Made by a program: the position numbers and the translations under genes | Notes under the pieces: generated by a model | The model's database searches: none | What the model was told of the DNA's origin: nothing | The model's input: the letters and a program-made list of their open reading frames with translations, nothing else | Part shown: piece by piece, positions 40,458 through 48,258 of the stretch | How positions within the stretch are numbered: the first letter of the stretch is position 1 | How the letters are laid out: each line of letters begins with the position of its first letter | Origin: an uncultured Psychrobacter sp. | GTDB lineage: Bacteria > Pseudomonadota > Gammaproteobacteria > Pseudomonadales > Moraxellaceae | DNA: 64,000 bases | Assembly: GCF_947500265.1 (NCBI RefSeq) | Contig: NZ_CANMRN010000003.1 | Location: 310,001 to 374,000 of the forward strand | Reading direction: 5' to 3'

Positions 40458-40541
40458 TCGCTTTCAGCATTTTCAGCTAACTACCTCGGTACATTTAACT
40501 TTTACCCATATTGAGCAACGAAATATGATTAGGAGAACATT

Positions 40542-40916
40542 ATGAAAACTCTATCATTTTCAACATTAAAAACGGTAGCGACTGGCAGCATAGTCGCAGC
40601 TTTATTGGCAGTGACCACAGGCTGTGTGACTGCACCGAATGGCTACAATGGCTATGACGACCTATACGAGCATACTCATAAGGACAATAAAGGCCATAAA
40701 AAACACAAAGACAAAAAGAACGATAAAAACAGCTATGTCTCCGTTGTCGAGCAACGAGCTGCTAGTAAAGTCCGTAGCATGGGATACCGTGTCAAAGATG
40801 TCAAATATAAGAAAGGCGATCGTAAAATTAAGGTAAAAGCCGAACGTGGTCGCGACGATTATAAAATCGAACTGGGCTATCCAAGCTACAACGTGATTAA
40901 ACTTAAAAAAGATTAA
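40542..40916 (+). CDS. Small PepSY-like lipoprotein, paralog of the preceding gene
   Basis: 124 residues. Lipobox AVTTGC (Cys28), then a Lys/His/Asp-rich linker (HTHKDNKGHKKHKDKKNDK), then one PepSY-like module VEQRAASKVRSMGYRVKDVKYKKGDRKIKVKAERGRDDYKIELGYPSYNVIKLKKD, closely matching the last module of the upstream lipoprotein. TAGGAGAAC precedes the start. The two genes probably arose by tandem duplication and share a transcript ending at the hairpin at 40975. Confidence 0.72.
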   Translation: MKTLSFSTLKTVATGSIVAALLAVTTGCVTAPNGYNGYDDLYEHTHKDNKGHKKHKDKKNDKNSYVSVVEQRAASKVRSMGYRVKDVKYKKGDRKIKVKAERGRDDYKIELGYPSYNVIKLKKD

Positions 40917-40973
40917 TCAGTTTTTAAATACTGATATTCACTATTAATACTCAGTTGGAACTTTAAAACTTTA

Positions 40974-41013
40974 TAACCAAATAATCATCAAGTGGCTTAT
41001 TTGGTTTTTTTAT
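40974..41013 (+). terminator. Rho-independent terminator after the lipoprotein pair
   Basis: Stem AACCAAATAA/TTATTTGGTT with a 14-nt loop and seven T. The left A-rich flank is weak for the opposite direction. Confidence 0.82.
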
Positions 41014-41056
41014 GAGAGTTCTTACACTCTATTAGCTAATATCTTTCCATATAAAA

Positions 41057-41368
41057 CTAAAAATCCAATACTTTTATCACATCATAAGCTGGCGTTTCAT
41101 AGGGGTGTGCCTCTTTTAACGCGATAATGGTAGCATCGATAAAAGCTTCATCTACCACCATTTCCACTCGCCACTCATCGACCGTTTCTAAGCTATCCTG
41201 TGTACCAATGTGCGGCATACTACCTGATAATGGCATAAACTGACCAGCTCCTCGTACCTGCCAACAGCATTGCTCATAGTTTCCAATCTTCCCAGCGCCA
41301 GCAGCAAATAGAGCAGACTTTACTTGGTCTAACGCTGCATCAGGAATGAAAACGGTCAACTTATACAT
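41057..41368 (-). CDS. NIF3/YqfO C-terminal-domain (CutA1-like) protein
   Basis: 103 residues: MYKLTVFIPDAALDQVKSALFAAGAGKIGNYEQCCWQVRGAGQFMPLSGSMPHIG...VDEWRVEMVVDE...LKEAHPYETPAYDVIKV. This ferredoxin-like domain is found inserted in NIF3/YqfO proteins and stands alone in many gammaproteobacteria. HPYETPAYDV resembles the CutA1 ending. Some databases call it a structural toxin protein, which I consider a misannotation. Function unknown. Close to the mpg gene (37 bp) and probably co-transcribed. Confidence 0.85.
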   Translation of the reverse strand: MYKLTVFIPDAALDQVKSALFAAGAGKIGNYEQCCWQVRGAGQFMPLSGSMPHIGTQDSLETVDEWRVEMVVDEAFIDATIIALKEAHPYETPAYDVIKVLDF

Positions 41369-41405
41369 AGGCTTATCTCATAGAATGGTTTTGAATTTCA
41401 ATATG

Positions 41406-42044
41406 CTAGTTCTTAGATAAGGAAGGATGCTCGGTCCATATATAACGTAGTAGCCAGTCTTTGGCATCACCTGCATAATCAATACCAATACGTGGGCGTA
41501 GTGATACAGGTGGCTGGCAGCCATCATCTTCTATCCAAACTTCTGATGCCGGCGAGATAGGTTTGCCATATAAATCGCGATCAACTTGCAAGCGTTTGGT
41601 CAATTTACCAGGGCCTGCGAACTGCTTAGGATGTGTAAACTGCTTATCTGGACTGAGTTGTTGCTCTTCGATCAGACGGTCACTATCATCAGTCAAAAAC
41701 CCAGCGCGAATCAATACCGATTCAGGCGACTCTATAGAGCCGCTAATCAAATTTAGCATATGATGCACGCCATAGGTCAAATAGACATAGAACACACCGC
41801 CTTGCTCATACATAATCTCTGTGCGCGCCGTTCGAGTGCCTGCATGTGAGTGGCAAGCGGGGTCATCTTGACCAATATAGGCTTCGGTCTCAGAGATACG
41901 CATACGTAGTGTTTTTTGCTGTCCATCACTATCGGTTAGCTGTCGACATAAGACTTTACCAATCAGGTCAGCAGCGACCACACAGGTCGGACGAGTGAAC
42001 CAGTCAGGCTCTAAAACGGTTGATGAGGCAGTAGACATCAGCAA
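41406..42044 (-). CDS. DNA-3-methyladenine glycosylase (Mpg/AAG family)
   Basis: Removes alkylated purines such as 3-methyladenine in base-excision repair. 212 residues: PDWFTRPTCVVAADLIGKVLCRQ near 14-36, ETEAYIGQDDPACHSHAGTRTARTEIMYEQGGVFYVYLTYGVHHMLNLI near 52-100 (catalytic Glu and intercalating Tyr region), SVLIRAGFL near 110-118, and the FAGPGKLTKRLQVDRDLYGK motif near 141-160. All family motifs are present. The start could be the second or third codon region (MLM). Confidence 0.93.
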   Translation of the reverse strand: MLMSTASSTVLEPDWFTRPTCVVAADLIGKVLCRQLTDSDGQQKTLRMRISETEAYIGQDDPACHSHAGTRTARTEIMYEQGGVFYVYLTYGVHHMLNLISGSIESPESVLIRAGFLTDDSDRLIEEQQLSPDKQFTHPKQFAGPGKLTKRLQVDRDLYGKPISPASEVWIEDDGCQPPVSLRPRIGIDYAGDAKDWLLRYIWTEHPSLSKN

Positions 42045-42229
42045 AACCTTTTTTTATTTTTATGGTCTAATTGATATGAATAAGTACTAACAAATTAGCA
42101 TAAAAGTAAGATAAGGTATCGCGGACAGTGTTGGCGCTATGTTTGATTTTTTATACGAGCTAAACTACCAGCCTTTGTCTAAAGAGTGATACTGGTTGAT
42201 GAATAGATAGAAGTTGCAGTCTGTTATAA
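42045..42229. other. Intergenic sequence upstream of barstar-like locus
   Basis: AT-rich sequence with many stop codons in every frame. It may hold decayed coding sequence ahead of the barstar-like gene, but I cannot show it. Confidence 0.3.
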
Positions 42230-42412
42230 GTGGTTCCATTATGGTGGTCTATTTTAAGTGGTCTGTTAATAGGTTCTTGGGGTGAAATAACTGGTTTCGT
42301 TGGGGGTATACCCTTTGTATGTACTGATCTGGATAAGGTTTGCATATTTAGTCCAGCAGCTGAGTTTGAACCTAGCATTCATGGCAGTAAAGCTTTGGGG
42401 AGAATTAAATGA
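42230..42412 (+). pseudogene. Short ORF overlapping the barstar-like gene, possible toxin remnant
   Basis: 60 codons from a GTG, immediately after an in-frame stop, ending in ATGA that overlaps the start of the next gene. The C-terminal part (GSWGEITGFVGGIPFVCTDLDKVC...EFEPSIHGSKALGRIK) looks protein-like, but there is no clear ribosome-binding site. Toxin genes usually sit directly before barstar-like immunity genes and overlap them like this, so it could be the tail of a degraded toxin gene. That is inference. Confidence 0.35.
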
Positions 42413-42849
42413 TTTATTTTCGAGATAATGAGTCTTGGGTTCAATTTGGTCAGCAAAGATTGGATGATCCTAACATAGTTGTTATAGACTTAATGGGCTG
42501 TGAGAGTAAAGAAGATTTCACTTTGACAATAGGGAAGGTATTGTACGGATCTTACAGCCCTAAGCTAGTTACAGGTAAAAGCCTAGATGCGCTTACAGAT
42601 GTAGTATCAGATTATCTGATTGAAAACTGGTTAAAATGGAAAGAAGTTTACATTATTGGATGGAAATACTTTACTGATAAACATCCTATTTTTTCGCAAT
42701 ATATGTTGTCTTCTTTTGTGAATTCCTACATTAAAAGTCTTTCAGGGGAATTGCAACTAGTTGAATGGGGAGAAAGAAATTTTCAAGATTTGTACCTTTT
42801 AGAAGCATTGACAGACGCAAGACCAAAATTTTTTTTGGTCTTGAATTAA
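42409..42849 (+). CDS. Barstar-like (RNase inhibitor type) hypothetical protein
   Basis: 146 residues, acidic, no signal. The layout VVIDLMGCESKEDFTLTIGKVL...GKSLDALTDVVSDYLIENWLKWKEVYIIGW matches barstar-family proteins: a first strand, a helix, then a loop with the SLDAL-type motif and a strand. Barstar proteins inhibit secreted RNases and serve as immunity proteins of contact-dependent or type VI toxins. Strong GGGGAGA lies six bases before ATG. Base composition is lower in GC than its neighbours, consistent with transfer. Family call is moderate. Confidence 0.55.
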   Translation: MIYFRDNESWVQFGQQRLDDPNIVVIDLMGCESKEDFTLTIGKVLYGSYSPKLVTGKSLDALTDVVSDYLIENWLKWKEVYIIGWKYFTDKHPIFSQYMLSSFVNSYIKSLSGELQLVEWGERNFQDLYLLEALTDARPKFFLVLN

Positions 42850-43019
42850 CATATGAACTTTTTAATAGGTAAAAACACTAGGTAGCCAGCAATTCAAATA
42901 CGATAGAATATGTATGCTAAGTACACCGTCATTATCTCAATAATTCAACCTATTGGCATATATAGCTCACAGCTTAGGGTTCAAGTCCTCACTAGAGTAC
43001 CATTATAAATATAATGACA

Positions 43020-43053
43020 TAAAAAAACTGAGCACAAGGCTCAGTTTTTTATT
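43020..43053. terminator. Bidirectional terminator after purC
   Basis: Stem AAAAAACTGAGC/GCTCAGTTTTTT with an ACAAG loop, 20 bp from the purC stop on the minus strand. Confidence 0.93.
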
Positions 43054-43073
43054 TTATGCTAAGTATCAGATAC

Positions 43074-43787
43074 TTATTTTAATGGTACACCAATACGGTC
43101 AGCGACTTCTTCATAAGCTTCGATCACATCACCTAATGACTGACGGAAACGGTCTTTATCAAGTTTCTTCTTAGTGTTCTTATCCCAGATACGGCAGCCA
43201 TCTGGTGAGAACTCATCACCTAACACGATACGGTCATGGAATACGCCAAACTCTAGTTTAAAATCAACTAGAATCAAATCACCCGCATCAAACAATGCCT
43301 TCAGTACATCGTTGACTTGATAGGTTAGCTCTTCCATTTTAGCCAGTTGCTCTTTGGTCGCCCAACCAAGAGATACAGAAAGTGATTCGTTAACCATCGG
43401 ATCACCTAGCGCATCATCTTTATAAAACAGCTCATACGTTGGCGGCGTCAATGCCTGACCTTCTTCTAAACCTAAACGACGTACCAAACTACCAGCTGCA
43501 AAGTTACGAACCACGCACTCTACAGGAATCATGTCCAAGCGTTTAACCAACACTTCGTCATCAGATAATTGCTTCTCGAAATGTGTTTCGATACCAGCAT
43601 CAGACAATTTTTGCATGATAAAAGCATTAAAGCGGTTATTAACCACACCTTTACGTGCTAATTGTTCGATACGCTTACCATCAAGCGCTGAGGTATCATC
43701 ACGGAAGTGCAAAATCAGAAGATCATTGTCTTCTGTTTCATAGACAGATTTGGCTTTACCTTTATACAGCAGTTGTTGCTTTTGCAT
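43074..43787 (-). CDS. purC: SAICAR synthase (phosphoribosylaminoimidazole-succinocarboxamide synthase)
   Basis: Joins aspartate to CAIR in purine synthesis. 237 residues from ATG 43787 ([26 protein letters not shown]), with AGGAAC upstream; a longer frame adds 24 residues outside the family. Motifs: [13 protein letters not shown] near 28-40, [26 protein letters not shown] near 82-107, [11 protein letters not shown] near 172-182, [14 protein letters not shown] near 190-203. Last gene of dapA / lipoprotein / purC. Confidence 0.96.
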   Translation of the reverse strand: MQKQQLLYKGKAKSVYETEDNDLLILHFRDDTSALDGKRIEQLARKGVVNNRFNAFIMQKLSDAGIETHFEKQLSDDEVLVKRLDMIPVECVVRNFAAGSLVRRLGLEEGQALTPPTYELFYKDDALGDPMVNESLSVSLGWATKEQLAKMEELTYQVNDVLKALFDAGDLILVDFKLEFGVFHDRIVLGDEFSPDGCRIWDKNTKKKLDKDRFRQSLGDVIEAYEEVADRIGVPLK

Positions 43788-43915
43788 TATGGGGGTTCCT
43801 GTTCGTTCAAGCTTATGTGGTAAAAACGCGCAGCTACCGCTGACTGATGTAAGATACATGGCTTGCGGCTATGATAAAAAACGCAACAGTCAGCGATATA
43901 GATAAGGGAGTAAGT

Positions 43916-44245
43916 TTAGTTCGAAGTGTTGCTAACAGCACGCTGAGGTTTTGGCAGCTGATACTGATTGCCTGACTCATTTTGTAGTTGGAGCGTGTTT
44001 GCCCCAGCATTAGGTGTTGAATACAAAGGTACAAAAGGTGCCGTTTCTTGGGCGGCAGGTAGCTCTATCGGTGCAAGCTTTTTGCTTTGTTGATAATCTA
44101 AGCTGCCGTTGTCACGTTTACCAAGCAAGTTTTTGGTCGCTTGACAACCGCTCAATACCAAAGTGCTACCCAAAACCAAGGTCAGCATTGCTGGAAGTAG
44201 TTTTGTCGTCTTTGATGATACTGTTTTTGATGATACTGTCATCAT
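43916..44245 (-). CDS. Short BamC/NlpB-like lipoprotein
   Basis: 109 residues. The signal peptide ends in lipobox LVLSGC (Cys34). The mature part, about 75 residues, is unstructured and proline/glutamine-rich: KRDNGSLDYQQSKKLAPIELPAAQETAPFVPLYSTP. This resembles the N-terminal BamD-binding tail of BamC, and in E. coli bamC also follows dapA. The globular BamC domains are absent. So it may be a reduced BamC that only docks to BamD; direct evidence is lacking. Between dapA and purC on the same strand. Two tandem copies of TTTGATGATACTGT lie at its 5' end. Confidence 0.65.
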   Translation of the reverse strand: MMTVSSKTVSSKTTKLLPAMLTLVLGSTLVLSGCQATKNLLGKRDNGSLDYQQSKKLAPIELPAAQETAPFVPLYSTPNAGANTLQLQNESGNQYQLPKPQRAVSNTSN

Positions 44246-44386
44246 GTTGTCTCTCTGAGTTAGCAGTTATTGCTCATGTAGGCGATTGACTTATCATTAT
44301 AAGTTGACTTGCTGCTAGCTCGAATATCAATCATCGAACTAGCAACAAATCTAAAATCGCCGAATATCAATTGGCTAAATATCAAT

Positions 44387-45292
44387 TTATCGTATGTTTG
44401 CTCGAACCAATGCTTCATCGATAGTCGCATGATGCTGCTCGGCGAGCCAAACCAATGGCAGACGGATACCTTTATCGATAATGCCCATTTTATGCAAGGC
44501 GTACTTCGCTGGGATAGGGCTTGATTCGATAAATAGGTCACGGTGCAAATGTTTGACCACGTCATGGATTTTACCAGCCGCTTCAAAGTCACCACGTAAA
44601 CCTGCAGAAAAAGTCTCACTCATGGCTTTTGGCGCCACGTTAGCAGTGACTGAGATATTACCTTTGCCACCTACTTTCATTAGATCAAGCGCAGTGCCAT
44701 CATCACCAGATAACACAACCATCCTGTCACCAACGGCTTTGATCAACTGCTCACCGCGACCGACAGATCCTGTCGCATCTTTGATAGCAACAATATTATC
44801 GATATCACACAAACGCTCAACCGTTTCTTGAGCGATATCAACCACTGTACGGCCAGGCACGTTATACAGCATTTGCGGTATATTTACGGCTTTGGCAATG
44901 GCTTGATAATGCTGAAATAAGCCTTCTTGTGGCGGCTTATTGTAGTAAGGAGCGACTAGCAACGCACAGTCCGCACCTGCATCGGCAGCATCCTGAGTCA
45001 GCTTGATGGCTTCCATCGTGTTGTTGGCACCAGTACCCGCGATGACCGGTACACGACCTTTAACATGCTGGACAAAATAGCGAATGACATCGCTATGCTC
45101 TTGCATAGATAGGGTCGCTGATTCACCAGTAGTACCAACAGCTACAAGACAGTGTGTGCCCTGCTCAATCTGCCAATCTATGAGATCTGCGAGACGTTTA
45201 TAATCGACCTTACCGTCAGGGTGCATGGGCGTTACCAAGGCTACCATTGAGCCTTGTAGTCGGGTTTTGATCTCGTCGTATGCTGTGCTCAT
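44387..45292 (-). CDS. dapA: 4-hydroxy-tetrahydrodipicolinate synthase
   Basis: Condenses pyruvate with aspartate semialdehyde at the start of lysine/diaminopimelate synthesis. 301 residues, TIM barrel. GSMVALVTPMHPDGKVDY near 14-31, VAVGTTGESATLSMQEH near 51-67, YYNKPPQEGLFQHYQAI near 116-132, LYNVPGRTVVDI near 141-152 (catalytic Tyr), VAIKDATGSVGRG near 168-180 (Schiff-base Lys), and VLSGDDGTALDLMKVGGKGNISV near 197-219. First gene of the dapA / lipoprotein / purC operon. Confidence 0.97.
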   Translation of the reverse strand: MSTAYDEIKTRLQGSMVALVTPMHPDGKVDYKRLADLIDWQIEQGTHCLVAVGTTGESATLSMQEHSDVIRYFVQHVKGRVPVIAGTGANNTMEAIKLTQDAADAGADCALLVAPYYNKPPQEGLFQHYQAIAKAVNIPQMLYNVPGRTVVDIAQETVERLCDIDNIVAIKDATGSVGRGEQLIKAVGDRMVVLSGDDGTALDLMKVGGKGNISVTANVAPKAMSETFSAGLRGDFEAAGKIHDVVKHLHRDLFIESSPIPAKYALHKMGIIDKGIRLPLVWLAEQHHATIDEALVRANIR

Positions 45293-45308
45293 AACCGTGC
45301 CTTACTGT

Positions 45309-45337
45309 ATTATCCTAGCTTTTATTAAAGCTGTCAC
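45309..45337 (-). promoter_or_regulatory. dapA promoter with palindromic spacer
   Basis: Minus strand: -35 GTGACA, 17-bp spacer, -10 GATAAT, 17 bp before the dapA start region. The spacer is largely the palindrome AGCTTT-AATA-AAAGCT (45317-45332), a possible repressor site. Confidence 0.5.
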
Positions 45338-45945
45338 ATGATAGGTCGTTTGCAAGTGGCCATTTATTTGTGTGCGTTGATAAACGCTGATGGCGTAACT
45401 TACTTGATGTTAATGCTGCGTCTCTACTTACTATAATAGCGTTTGTACCATAGATTATTATATCTACGATATCAGTATCGTGATGGCCATCTACCAAGAG
45501 TAATAGGCGTACCTACTAACCGACAGAAATATAATAATAAGAGTGCTCGTTAGTGTAGCATATTTTGATTTGACCGCTATCAATCAATTGGCAGTCAACC
45601 CATAAATTTAGTACCAAAAAACGGGTATGATTTTTTGCTTGAAATTATAAAGCTTGGCCTAAAACCTTGTAGATAAATAGTTACATCATTAAAGGAGCAT
45701 TTTAGCGTAATCAACGTACGCTGATAAGTCTCTTATGTAATATTAACGAATCGTCAACACATCGATAGTAGGTCGATAAAATCGAAAAGGCAACCCTCTC
45801 GTACCGATGCTCATGAATATACAATATTCTATTAATAAGCTAAATAGAAAGCACAATTATTGACGTGCGCGCTGCCTTTATACCCTGAACCATAATCTGA
45901 GTTATATTATTAGCCACATTAACAGTCACGCTTTAATCATGACAC
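45338..45945. other. Long intergenic region between dapA and Deg protease gene
   Basis: About 610 bp without a credible gene; short frames are poor. Both neighbours are on the minus strand, so it is the downstream region of the protease gene. I see no strong terminator and no repeat family. Confidence 0.35.
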
Positions 45946-47400
45946 CTACTCAATACGCAGACCAATAATAGCAGGAATGCCTTGGCGTATAACTTCTATA
46001 GTGACTACGCCTTTTTTAGGAAGAGAAGAGATAGCACCTGAAAAGTCTGCCACTGTTTTAATCGGCTTTTGATGAAAGTTAGTAATGACATCGCCTGCCA
46101 GAATACCTGAGCGTGCGGCCAATCCAGTAGGATCCACAGTGGTAACCAATATGCCCGTCTTATTATCGACAGCGATTTCTGCTTGTTCATCTGCCGTCAA
46201 ATCGCGTAAACGCAAGCCCAACTGTACATCATCATTTTGCTCATCACCGCTCTGTGCTCTTACATCATTAGGCGCGTAAGCGAGCTTGCCGTTAATCACC
46301 ATCTGCTTACCGTTACGCTGAATCCGTGCACGGAAGGGGTCGCTTGGACGCGCTCGATTGAGCAAGTTCAGCAAGTCTGATGCCTCCATGATTTGTACAT
46401 CATTGTATTGCAGAATGATGTCACCAGGTTTTAGGCCTGATTTTTGTGCTGGCGAATCTGGTGATACACGAGTCAGTAAGGCACCTTGAGGGCGCTCTAA
46501 ATTATAAGCCTCGGCCAGATTGCGATCGATATCTTGTGGATAGATTCCTAGGTAAGCACGCGCCACTTCACCGTCATTTTTTAGCTGCTCATAAATATCC
46601 ATGGCAGCGTCAATAGGGATAGAAAATGACAGTCCCATATAACCGCCCGTACCACTAAAAATGCGCGAGTTAATACCAATTACTTCGCCGCGCTGGTTAA
46701 ATAGTGGCCCGCCAGAGTTACCCGGGTTTAATGCCACATCCGTTTGGATAAATGGTACGCTCGTCTCACGCGAAAAACTACGCGACTTGGCACTGACAAT
46801 ACCAGCAGAGGCTGAATAGTCAAAACCAAATGGCGAACCAATTGCTAACACTGGCTCCCCTACTTTTAGACCACTTGAGTCGCCGATAGGCAGGGCTGGA
46901 AATTGACTGCCCTCAACTTTTAGCACGGCCACATCTGAGCGCTCGTCACTACCAACCAAAGTTGCATCAAGCTCAGTTCTATCATTGAGCGTCACAGTAA
47001 TTTTGTCCGCACCTGCGATGACATGATGGTTGGTCAGCATGTATCCATTGGAGGTAATAAAAAAGGCCGTACCATAAGCATGTTCAATCGCTGGCGTCGC
47101 GACTCGATCAGGGATGCGTAGACGATCACCAAAGAACTGACGCAATACTTCAGCAGTCTGAGCCTTAGCAAGCTCGGCCTCACTAATCGTTTTGGTGACA
47201 TTAACGCGTGCCACTGCTGGCGTGACTTGTTGCACCAAACCAGAGAAATCAGCCGTAGTGACTGCAGCCTGAGCACTGTTTATCGTCGTGACATTAATAC
47301 TAGCGAACATCGCGGTACTAACAGCGAGTGCCAGCGCACTACGTTGTAACCAGCGCTGCATATTGGCAGTGGTCTGTCCTTTGAACATATTGATAGGCAT
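45946..47400 (-). CDS. degP: Periplasmic Deg/HtrA serine protease
   Basis: Quality-control protease and chaperone of the periplasm. 484 residues from ATG 47400 (MPINMFKG), which has GGAGG seven bases upstream; an ATG 14 codons earlier lacks this. The signal peptide ends at NSAQA near residue 45. Catalytic triad: His in MLTNHHVIAGA near 122, Asp in DERSDVAVLKV near 155, Ser in NPGNSGGPLFNQ near 229. Two PDZ domains follow (AYLGIYPQDIDRNLAEAY and LGLRLRDLTADEQAEIAVDNKTGILV). It may be DegP, DegQ or MucD; the type cannot be settled from sequence alone. Confidence 0.88.
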   Translation of the reverse strand: MPINMFKGQTTANMQRWLQRSALALAVSTAMFASINVTTINSAQAAVTTADFSGLVQQVTPAVARVNVTKTISEAELAKAQTAEVLRQFFGDRLRIPDRVATPAIEHAYGTAFFITSNGYMLTNHHVIAGADKITVTLNDRTELDATLVGSDERSDVAVLKVEGSQFPALPIGDSSGLKVGEPVLAIGSPFGFDYSASAGIVSAKSRSFSRETSVPFIQTDVALNPGNSGGPLFNQRGEVIGINSRIFSGTGGYMGLSFSIPIDAAMDIYEQLKNDGEVARAYLGIYPQDIDRNLAEAYNLERPQGALLTRVSPDSPAQKSGLKPGDIILQYNDVQIMEASDLLNLLNRARPSDPFRARIQRNGKQMVINGKLAYAPNDVRAQSGDEQNDDVQLGLRLRDLTADEQAEIAVDNKTGILVTTVDPTGLAARSGILAGDVITNFHQKPIKTVADFSGAISSLPKKGVVTIEVIRQGIPAIIGLRIE

Positions 47401-48258
47401 TTTGTGTCCTCCATATGAGTAATCGCTGTTATTAACAGCCACGTTATGATTGTCAGCGATAGCGACTACACCTAGCGGTATGCCCCTATTCGTTACTATT
47501 TGGTGAAATTATATTCTTTTATCTATTTAGCTTGTCTATTTATGCGGCGCAGCACTTTTATTCGAACCTATTGTCATAGCTATTTAGCCGTTACTTTACG
47601 CTTATTTTTATCACTACTCATTACTTGAATATTTATAGAGCTATTGTCTTTAGAACATGATTAATAGTGTCTTATAAAAACAAATACTCTCAGCGATCAG
47701 TATATGACATTTCATAGCGCCAACACTATTACCCTGTGCGCGACGTGCATGCCCCACGCAGCTACTGTATGATAAATAAAAACTTAAAGTATGATGCTAA
47801 TGCCTTTTGCATAGTGCAGGATAACCCAAGGCAACGTTATTTCATATGGGCTTTATACACTTTTGTGGCCGTAAGATAGCTTTTTAGCAGGTACGGCTTA
47901 CATCAGCTTGAAATAAAATCATGGTATGATGTCAAACCAAATATTTTACTAAACAAACAAAAGTTAGCTTGTATATGAGGCTGTTTATTGCAGGTTTATA
48001 AACTGGCTATCATCACTCTTGTTTTCCATCTTTTGCATTTCTAGCGTATTGTGATTTATCTAGAAGCGCTTTTGTCTTTGCTACTTTATAGTAGTTATAT
48101 CATATCTAGCTTATGTTGTGATTCATGAGTGCTATCAGTGTGATGGCCTAGCTACAACAAAAACGGATAACAACTTAATGTTAAATAAACGGTAGCAACT
48201 ATCTTATAACAGCTATCGATAGATATAAAATATGACAAGATTATAAAAGGATTAATTT
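47401..48258. other. Long divergent intergenic region, Deg protease / CPA1 antiporter
   Basis: 858 bp, the largest gene-free stretch in the window apart from the promoters of the two flanking genes. I find no ORF with a good ribosome-binding site, no tRNA and no strong hairpin. A small RNA cannot be excluded. Confidence 0.35.

Noticed and set aside
41057..41368. Annotation as a structural toxin (RtxA-like) protein
   Set aside because: The 103-residue sequence fits the NIF3/CutA-like domain and has no toxin repeat or secretion signal.
42160..42378. 72-codon minus-strand ORF opposite the short ORF at 42230
   Set aside because: No motif and no start signal; the plus strand is favoured because of the ATGA overlap with the barstar-like gene.
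45315..45497. 60-codon minus-strand ORF upstream of dapA
   Set aside because: It covers the dapA promoter and has no ribosome-binding site.
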